From Streptomyces hundungensis (GTDB lineage Bacteria > Actinomycetota > Actinomycetes > Streptomycetales > Streptomycetaceae), in contig NZ_CP032698.1 in NCBI RefSeq assembly GCF_003627815.1, positions 5,146,001 to 5,210,000 of the forward strand: 64,000 bases of DNA. Direction: 5' to 3'. The position numbers were made by a program, and so were the translations under genes. Under the pieces are notes generated by a model, which ran no database searches, was not told the DNA's origin, and was given only the letters and a program-made list of their open reading frames with translations. Below, one piece after another: positions 53,470 to 64,000 of this stretch; the first letter of the stretch is position 1; every line of letters begins with the position of its first letter.

Positions 53470-54429
53470 ATGAGTGCGTCAGGCGGAACCAAGGCCATCG
53501 TGGCGGCACTGAGCGCCAACCTCGCCATCGCGGTGGCGAAGTTCGTGGCGTTCCTGTTCAGCGGTTCGTCGTCGATGCTCGCGGAGAGCGTCCACTCGCT
53601 CGCCGACTCCGGCAACCAGGGCCTGCTGCTGGTCGGCGGCAAGAAGGCCCAGCGCGAGGCGACCCCGCAACACCCCTTCGGCTACGGCCGCGAACGTTAC
53701 GTCTACGCGTTCCTCGTCTCGATCGTGCTGTTCTCCGTCGGCGGCATGTTCGCGGTCTACGAGGGCTACGAGAAGATCAAGCACCCGCACGCGATCGAGG
53801 CCTGGTACTGGCCGGTCGGGGTCCTGGTGTTCGCCATCATCGCCGAGGGCTACTCCTTCCGTACCGCGATCAAGGAATCGAACGTCACCCGGGGCAGCCT
53901 GTCCTGGAAGGAGTTCATCCGCCGGGCCAAGGCGCCCGAGCTGCCGGTCGTCCTGCTGGAGGACTTCGGCGCCCTGGTCGGCCTGGTCCTGGCCCTCGCG
54001 GGCGTCGGCATCGCGCTGGCCACCGGCGACGGAGTCTGGGACGGCATCGGCACGCTCTGCATCGGCATCCTGCTGATCCTCATCGCCATCGTCCTGGCCG
54101 CCGAGACCAAGTCGCTGCTCCTGGGCGAGTCGGCGGGCACGGAGGAGGTCGAGAAGATCAAGGCCGCCATCGTGGACGGTGACACGGTGACCTCCGTCAT
54201 CCACATGCGCACGCTCCACCTCGGTCCCGAGGAGCTCCTCGTGGCCGCCAAGATCGCCGTCCAGCACGACGACACGGCCCAGGAGATCGCCACGGCGATC
54301 AACGCGGCCGAGTCCCGCGTGCGCGCAGCGGTCCCGATCGCCCGGGTCATCTACCTGGAGCCGGACATCTACAGCGCGGAAGAAGCCGCAGCGGGCCCCG
54401 ACCCCCTGGCCACCCCAGGCGGCCGCTGA
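53470..54429 (+). CDS. Cation diffusion facilitator family transporter
   Basis: A 319-residue CDF transporter that exports divalent metal such as zinc in exchange for protons. Six helices are predicted; metal-site residues are in AESVHSLADSGNQ (helix 2) and LLEDFGALVG (helix 5), and a C-terminal cytoplasmic domain (about 225-319) is present. GAAGG lies about 12 nt before the ATG. The gap from manA is 77 bp, so co-transcription is possible. The metal cannot be read from sequence. Confidence 0.92.
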   Translation: MSASGGTKAIVAALSANLAIAVAKFVAFLFSGSSSMLAESVHSLADSGNQGLLLVGGKKAQREATPQHPFGYGRERYVYAFLVSIVLFSVGGMFAVYEGYEKIKHPHAIEAWYWPVGVLVFAIIAEGYSFRTAIKESNVTRGSLSWKEFIRRAKAPELPVVLLEDFGALVGLVLALAGVGIALATGDGVWDGIGTLCIGILLILIAIVLAAETKSLLLGESAGTEEVEKIKAAIVDGDTVTSVIHMRTLHLGPEELLVAAKIAVQHDDTAQEIATAINAAESRVRAAVPIARVIYLEPDIYSAEEAAAGPDPLATPGGR

Positions 54430-54439
54430 CCCAGGCCGC

Positions 54440-55000
54440 GGGGCCATCTCGCCGGTGGGCCGGGGGTCCAAGGGCCCAGGCCCAGCTCGCCGGGGTCCGG
54501 GGGCCGGCTCACCCGAGGGTCCGGGGTCCGCTTGCCCCAGGGCCCGGGTCCCAGCTCGCCCCGAGAGCCCGGGTGCGGCTCGCCCGAGGGCCCGGGGCCG
54601 GCTTGCCCCCAGACCGTCCGGGGTCCGCTTGCCGTAGGGCCCTGGTTCCAGCTGACCCCAAGGCCCGGGGGCAGCTCGCCCCGAGAGCCCGGGGTCCGCT
54701 TGCCCCCCGGAACGTCCGGAGCCCGCTTGCCTCAGAGCCCGGGTCCCAGCTCGCCCCGAGAGCCCGGGGTCCGCTTGCCCCCCGGAACGTCCGGAGCCCG
54801 CTTGCCTCAGAGCCCGGGTCCCAGCTCGCCCCGAGAGCCCGGGGTCCGCTTGCCCTAGGGCACGGCGTCCGCTTGCCCCCAGACCGTCCGGAGCCCGCCT
54901 GCCCTAGGGCCCGCGGGCAGCCCGCCCCGAGAGCCCGGGGTCCAGCTGGCACCAGAGCCCGGGGTCCGCTTCCCCCCGGAACGTCCGCCGGGCCCTGCCG
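54440..55000. repeat. Minisatellite of about 25-bp units with a 75-bp higher-order period
   Basis: The region repeats AGCCCGGGGTCCGCTTGCC-like units of about 25 bp. Between 54676 and 54860 the sequence repeats at exactly 75 bp (TCGCCCCGAG at 54676, 54751 and 54826). Because 75 is divisible by three, both strands show open frames (for example 54509-54952 on the minus strand), but their proteins are pure repeats with no signal or domain, and I do not annotate genes. Confidence 0.8.
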
Positions 55001-55073
55001 CCCGACCCGCTGTCATCTCGCCTCGACCGCCGCTTCTGGCCAGGCACGCTGGGGCTCGCTGGGCCGATCGGTG

Positions 55074-56725
<1,652 letters not shown>

Positions 56726-56741
56726 GCCCCGACACCCCGAG

Positions 56742-56778
56742 GACTACAGGGCCGCCAGGCCCAACGGGCCCTGTAGTC
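56742..56778. terminator. Terminator hairpin after ahcY
   Basis: GACTACAGGGCC pairs perfectly with GGCCCTGTAGTC around a 13-nt loop, 16 bp after the ahcY stop. Confidence 0.8.
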
Positions 56779-56862
56779 ACCGGAGTTGACGGCACCGCCG
56801 ACCCGGCCTCCGCCGGCACTCGGGCTCCACCGGTACGTCATCGGGTATGTCATCGGTACTGA

Positions 56863-56897
56863 GGCAGGCCCCCGCACCCCCGTGACGGGGGCCTGCC
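56863..56897 (+). terminator. Second hairpin, terminator or leader element
   Basis: GGCAGGCCCCCG and CGGGGGCCTGCC form a perfect 12-bp stem. It lies 53 bp before the next gene's ATG. Just upstream, a GGTAxGTCATCGG sequence is directly repeated (about 56831-56858) and may be a regulator site. The role is undecided. Confidence 0.5.
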
Positions 56898-56950
56898 CCA
56901 TACCGCTCCACACCGAGTCAGCGCCTGACTCCCGAGGACCCCGAGACCCC

Positions 56951-57571
56951 ATGCCCCGCGGCCGATATTCGCTTCACGATCCCCACGACCACACCCCTCT
57001 CGGCGAAGAACACTTCCACTGCGCGCCCGGCCCTTCCGGCTGGCGCTACGTATCCCAGCGCACCACCCCCTCCGGAGACCACGCGGGCTCCGTAGACCTC
57101 GCACTCGACGAGCTCGGGCGACCGATCCGCCTCGAACTCCATGCCGCGGCCTGGCAGGTACGAGGCGCCGCGCTCGACGGCGTCACCTGGGTCCGTACGG
57201 ACCCTTCCGGGACCCATGCCACCGAAGGCAATGTGCGCGCCCACGCCTTCGCCGGCGGTTCCCCCGCGTTTCTCGTCGCCACCTCCCGTCTGCTCCGCCT
57301 GACCCCGCAGTCCCCGACGACGCGCGTCCGCCTCGTCACCTTCACGGACCCGGTCCTCGCCCCCCGAACGATCGACCAGTCCTGGTCCCTGCTGAAAAGT
57401 GAAGCGCACGCCACTGACAATGGCCCCCTGATCGTGGACGAGTACCAGGTCAGCGCCCTGGACACGGGGGAGCAGCACAACATCCACATCGCCGGCGACG
57501 TCGTCCTCGCGGCGCCCGGCATCGAGCTGGAATCCCTGGAATCCCCACCCTCGACGTTCCCGGTGCCGTAA
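56951..57571 (+). CDS. Conserved hypothetical protein, 206 residues
   Basis: A 206-residue soluble protein with no signal peptide or membrane segment. It starts MPRGRYSLHDPHDHTPLGEE with a His-rich stretch and continues with an alternating beta pattern (FHCAPGPSGWRYVSQ, VDLALDELGRPIRLELHAAAW, RVRLVTFTDPVLAPRTIDQSW), suggesting a beta-barrel or lipocalin-like fold. The ATG lacks a strong ribosome site. I do not recognise a family. It lies alone after two hairpins and before a tandem repeat. Confidence 0.75.
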   Translation: MPRGRYSLHDPHDHTPLGEEHFHCAPGPSGWRYVSQRTTPSGDHAGSVDLALDELGRPIRLELHAAAWQVRGAALDGVTWVRTDPSGTHATEGNVRAHAFAGGSPAFLVATSRLLRLTPQSPTTRVRLVTFTDPVLAPRTIDQSWSLLKSEAHATDNGPLIVDEYQVSALDTGEQHNIHIAGDVVLAAPGIELESLESPPSTFPVP

Positions 57572-57600
57572 CTGGCACGGCCGGCCCGGCCGGCTGCCAG

Positions 57601-57770
57601 GACGAACCCAGCGGGCCTGGGCGGGCCTACGCGGCCGGGGCGAACCCAGCGCGGGCCTGGCCGGGCCTACGCGGCCGGGACGAACCCAGCGCGGGCCTGG
57701 CCGGGCCTACGCGGCCAGGGCGAACCCAGTGCGGGCCTGGGCGGGCTTAGGCGGGCGGGGCGAACCCGGT
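57601..57770. repeat. 40-bp tandem repeat at the 3' end of the RDD gene
   Basis: CGAACCCAGCGCGGGCCTGG-type units recur with CGAACCC at 57603, 57641, 57681, 57721 and 57761, so the period is 40 bp (38 for the first). Each contains a GGCCTACGCGGCC-like palindrome. The last unit runs into the coding sequence and stop codon of the RDD gene. Confidence 0.75.
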
Positions 57771-58829
57771 CGAACGCACCGGGCCCTCGGCGCCTTCCCG
57801 GCCCGCCCGTTCCGCCGACGCGTCCGTCTCATGCGACGCGACCATGGCGCCCGGCCCAGCCCAACTGCCTGCCCCAGCCACCACCTCAGGCCTGCCAGCC
57901 CCACCCGAACCACCCGACGCGGACCGGCCCAATGGCGCCCAGCTCTGAGCGGGTTGAGCAGGTTGAGCGGCCTGCGGGGGCGCGCCTGCGCCGGGTTGCG
58001 CGGTCGGCAGGGGCGGGCCCGCGGCGATGCCCTGCCCCGCCCACGCCCCCTGAACTCCCGGCCCGACGACGCCCGGACGTACCGACCCGAACGCCCGCCG
58101 TGCATCACGAGCCTGACGCTCACTCACCACAGCGGCCAGATACGCGGCAGGCGGTACACCTCCGGGCGCCGGCGCACCCGTGCAAGCCGCCATCTCCTCG
58201 GCCAGGCGAACCGACATCGTCCAGCTCACCTGCGGGTCGAGCTGCCGCATCCGCGTCAGGTACTGGCGCACCGCCAGCCACAGCCCGTCCGGCACGCGCG
58301 ACAGATCAAGCCCGGCGAACCGCCCCACCAGCCACGGCGGGGGCGGCGGAACGGCCGCGGCCCATCCCGAGGAAACCCGCTCGCGCACGACCAACGTCCC
58401 CGCGAACACATCCCCGAGGCGCCGCCCGCGTGCGGAGACGAGCGAGGCGATGCAGCCCACGATCCCGAACGTCAGCAGGATCTCGACGACCCCCATGGCC
58501 CCGCGCACCAGCGCGTGCCGAAACCGGATGGGCCCGCCGTCGTCCCGCACCACTCGCAGTCCGCAGGCCAGCTTCCCCAGCGACCGCCCGTGCGTCAGCG
58601 TCTCGACGGCGATGGGCGCACCGACCAGCACGAGCAGGAAGAGGGACACCGTTATCGCAGCCTGGGCGGCGTCATCCATGGAAGCGGTGGCCAGCAACAT
58701 GATCAACGAAACCAATATGTAGGCCGCCCACACCACAGCCAGATCAATCACCAACGCCAATGCCCGACTCGGCAACCGCGCAGGCCGCAGCCCCAGTACG
58801 ACCGCATCCCCCGTGACCAGCGCGCTCAC
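57747..58829 (-). CDS. RDD-family membrane protein
   Basis: A 360-residue protein with an N-terminal RDD domain (about 20-160) containing RLPSRALALVIDLAVVW, HGRSLGKLACGLRVVRDDGG and RRLGDVFAGTLVV, with three or four helices. A long cytoplasmic part is Pro/Ala/Gly-rich and disordered beyond about 240. The GTG start has GGTGGGG about 6 nt upstream; a GTG four codons earlier is possible. It is divergent from the SpoIIM gene, a frequent pairing in actinobacteria. Transport of ions or solutes has been suggested for the family but is not visible here. Confidence 0.88.
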   Translation of the reverse strand: MSALVTGDAVVLGLRPARLPSRALALVIDLAVVWAAYILVSLIMLLATASMDDAAQAAITVSLFLLVLVGAPIAVETLTHGRSLGKLACGLRVVRDDGGPIRFRHALVRGAMGVVEILLTFGIVGCIASLVSARGRRLGDVFAGTLVVRERVSSGWAAAVPPPPPWLVGRFAGLDLSRVPDGLWLAVRQYLTRMRQLDPQVSWTMSVRLAEEMAACTGAPAPGGVPPAAYLAAVVSERQARDARRAFGSVRPGVVGPGVQGAWAGQGIAAGPPLPTAQPGAGAPPQAAQPAQPAQSWAPLGRSASGGSGGAGRPEVVAGAGSWAGPGAMVASHETDASAERAGREGAEGPVRSTGFAPPA

Positions 58830-58957
58830 TCGATACCCCACCCCTCACACACGACGACCTGCCCCACCCTCGGATCCCCCCAGTCTGCCAAGCTGGCCCG
58901 CAGCGCGCCGCAGTAGTACGGACCGTACGCACCCAGTGCCTGGAGCAGCAGCAGAAC

Positions 58958-59965
58958 ATGGACCTCGACGTCTTCGTGACCGCCCACCACACGGAGTGGG
59001 ACCGACTCGAACACCTCCTGCGCCGCGGCCGCCGCCTCACGGGCGCCGAGGCGGACGAGTTGGTGACGCTCTACCAGCGCACCTCGACCCATCTCTCCCT
59101 CATACAGACGACCGCCCCGGACCCCCAGCTCACGGCCCGGCTGACCCAACTGGTGGCCCGCGCACGCTCCACCGTGACCGGCACCCGCCGCGCGAGCTGG
59201 CGTGACGCGGCCCGATTCCTCACGGCGGGCTTCCCCGCGGCCGTCTACCGCTCGCGCCGCTGGTGGATCCCGACAGCCCTGATCTCCATCGGGGTCTCCG
59301 CGGTCATCGGCTGGTGGATCGCCACCCACCCCGAGGTCCAGTCCGCGCTCGCCGCCCCTGACGCCCTGCGCCAGATGACTAGGCCGGGCGGCGAGTACGA
59401 GACCTACTACTCGAGCCACCCGGCGGCATCCTTCGCGGCGCAGGTCTGGACGAACAACGCCCAGGCAACCGCGATGTGCCTGGTCCTGGGCGCGTTCCTG
59501 GGCATCCCCGTCCTCTGGATCCTGCTCCTCAACATGCTCAACCTGGGCGTCGGCATCGGCCTCATGTCCTCGGCCGGCCGCCTCGACACCTTCCTCGGCC
59601 TGGTCCTGCCGCACGGCCTCCTGGAGCTGACGGCGGTCTTCGTCGCCGCGGGTACGGGCCTGCGTCTCGGCTGGACCGTGGTGGACCCGGGCCCGCGCAC
59701 CCGCCGAGCGGCCCTGGCGGAACAGGGCCGGGCAGCGCTGGGCATGGCGATCGGACTGGCCCTGGTGCTGTTCGTCTCCGGGATGATCGAGGGCTTCGTG
59801 ACCCCCTCCGGCCTCCCGACCTGGGCCCGAATCACCCTGGGCATCGCCGCCGAGCTGGCGTTCCTGGTCTACGTCTACGTCCTGGGCGGCCGAGCCGTAC
59901 GGGCCGGGGAGGTGGGCGACGTCGAGGAAACGGGCCGCAGCGCCGAACTCCCGACGGCCGCGTGA
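58958..59965 (+). CDS. Stage II sporulation protein M-like membrane protein (DUF95)
   Basis: A 335-residue membrane protein. The first about 100 residues are cytoplasmic and helical, followed by five or six transmembrane helices with the SpoIIM/DUF95 landmarks WWIPTALISIGVSAVIGWWI, WTNNAQATAMCLVLGAFLGI and LPHGLLELTAVFVAAGTGLRLGW. In Bacillus SpoIIM works with wall hydrolases in engulfment; in Streptomyces the role is unclear. GGAG lies about 13 nt before the ATG. It is the last protein gene before the rRNA operon. Confidence 0.9.
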   Translation: MDLDVFVTAHHTEWDRLEHLLRRGRRLTGAEADELVTLYQRTSTHLSLIQTTAPDPQLTARLTQLVARARSTVTGTRRASWRDAARFLTAGFPAAVYRSRRWWIPTALISIGVSAVIGWWIATHPEVQSALAAPDALRQMTRPGGEYETYYSSHPAASFAAQVWTNNAQATAMCLVLGAFLGIPVLWILLLNMLNLGVGIGLMSSAGRLDTFLGLVLPHGLLELTAVFVAAGTGLRLGWTVVDPGPRTRRAALAEQGRAALGMAIGLALVLFVSGMIEGFVTPSGLPTWARITLGIAAELAFLVYVYVLGGRAVRAGEVGDVEETGRSAELPTAA

Positions 59966-60570
59966 TGTGCGTACGACGCCTCTGACCTGCTACTGTCCCC
60001 TTCGCCCACAAAAACCGTTGACACGGTTCGCGTGGGGAGGTAGATTCAAACGGTTGCCACGGGCTGGACAAGCTCGACAGCACTGACTAACATCTCTCTC
60101 GCTCTCCCCGGAAATTGAATTTCCGAGTGATGAGCCATTCCGATTCACCATTCGAAGCAAATGAAGCCGATTCGATCGGTCGAATGACTTCTGATAGAGT
60201 CGGAATCGCCGGAAAGGAAAACGCGAAAGCCAAAACCAATTCGGCAGCCCGCTCCAGCGGGTGGCAGAAACGGAAATCGGATCTGCTAAGCTGGAAACAC
60301 GAAATGCCGAAGGGAAGCGCCCGGAGGAAAGCCCGAGAGGGTGAGTACAAAGGAAGCGTCCGTTCCTTGAGAACTCAACAGCGTGCCAAAAGTCAACGCC
60401 AGATTGACAACCCCGTATCCACTCCGGTGGATCGAGGTTCCTTTGAAAAGTCCTGTCGGCCTTCACGGTCGGCAGGCGATTACACAGCGAGGACGCTGTG
60501 GACGGGCCGCCTTATTCCGGCGGTTCCGTCCCGCTCTTACGTGATGTGTGCACCCGATTACGGGTAAACA
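59966..60570 (+). promoter_or_regulatory. rRNA operon promoter and leader region
   Basis: This gene-free 605 bp, notably AT-rich after 60100, holds the rRNA promoters. Besides the strong one at 60018-60046, TAGAGT (60195-60200) and TAAGCT (60287-60292) are candidate -10 boxes, which fits the several promoters known for streptomycete rRNA operons. TTGAGAACTCAACAGCG at 60367 is a leader processing or antitermination-type motif; a close relative (TTGAGAACTGCACAG) occurs in the 16S-23S spacer near 62346. Confidence 0.7.
60018..60046 (+). promoter_or_regulatory. Strong vegetative rRNA promoter
   Basis: TTGACA (60018-60023), a 17-bp spacer and TAGATT (60041-60046) form a near-consensus HrdB promoter, about 520 bp before the 16S gene. 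Confidence 0.85.

Positions 60571-64000
<3,430 letters not shown>

Noticed and set aside
54440..55000. Possible CRISPR array
   Set aside because: Units are contiguous and variable with no unique spacers, and there are no cas genes nearby.

Overview
The window is high-GC actinobacterial chromosome, almost certainly Streptomyces. The evidence is the 16S/23S rRNA at the right end, an 87-residue WhiB developmental regulator, an F420 biosynthesis pair, GTG-rich starts with GTGA/ATGA overlaps, and gene order around whiB, manA/manB and ahcY that fits my recollection of the genus core (not checked by alignment). No CRISPR array, tRNA, prophage or transposase gene was found.

Layout. 0.2-4.6 kb: four secreted or membrane surface-protein genes, two with sortase-type C-termini (LPKTG and LAQTG). 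4.6-9.2 kb: a POT-family peptide transporter, a two-component system and a GtrA protein. 9.3-14 kb: purK-purE and two renal-dipeptidase paralogues, the second apparently without its metal ligands. 14-16.8 kb: UDP-sugar dehydrogenase and acyl-CoA dehydrogenase. 16.9-22.4 kb: an accessory island on the minus strand with two related cassettes (small protein, DUF6879-like protein, Scr1/WhiJ-like HTH regulator, small Cys protein). The second-transcribed cassette ends in a 36-residue peptide gene and a PIMT-like methyltransferase. 22.5-36.2 kb: a cell-envelope region with five LytR-CpsA-Psr (LCP) paralogues, a family 2 glycosyltransferase, a PGRP-type amidase and a sugar nucleotidyltransferase. 36.7-41.5 kb: AlkA-like glycosylase, fbiB-fbiA, cysteine dioxygenase and whiB. 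41.7-54.4 kb: a very large membrane glycosyltransferase with a DUF5719-like partner, small conserved actinobacterial genes, manB, Trm112, a SIS protein, manA and a CDF transporter. 55.2-60 kb: ahcY, a hypothetical gene, RDD and SpoIIM membrane proteins. 60-64 kb: rRNA promoter and leader, 16S, spacer without tRNA, and a 23S cut by the window edge.

How the genes fit together: manA, manB and the nucleotidyltransferase can route hexose phosphate to a nucleotide sugar. The glycosyltransferases and five LCP proteins could build envelope glycopolymers and attach them to peptidoglycan, with an amidase for wall remodelling. Intergenic spaces carry several repeat families: arrays of CTGGGGCGGAGCCCCAG hairpins, a GGGGCGCGGGGAACTGCGC repeat, and a 35-40 nt palindromic element, one copy of which lies in frame inside the cysteine dioxygenase gene. 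The most unusual content is the duplicated 16.9-22.4 kb island, the dipeptidase-like probable pseudoenzyme and the element-interrupted dioxygenase.
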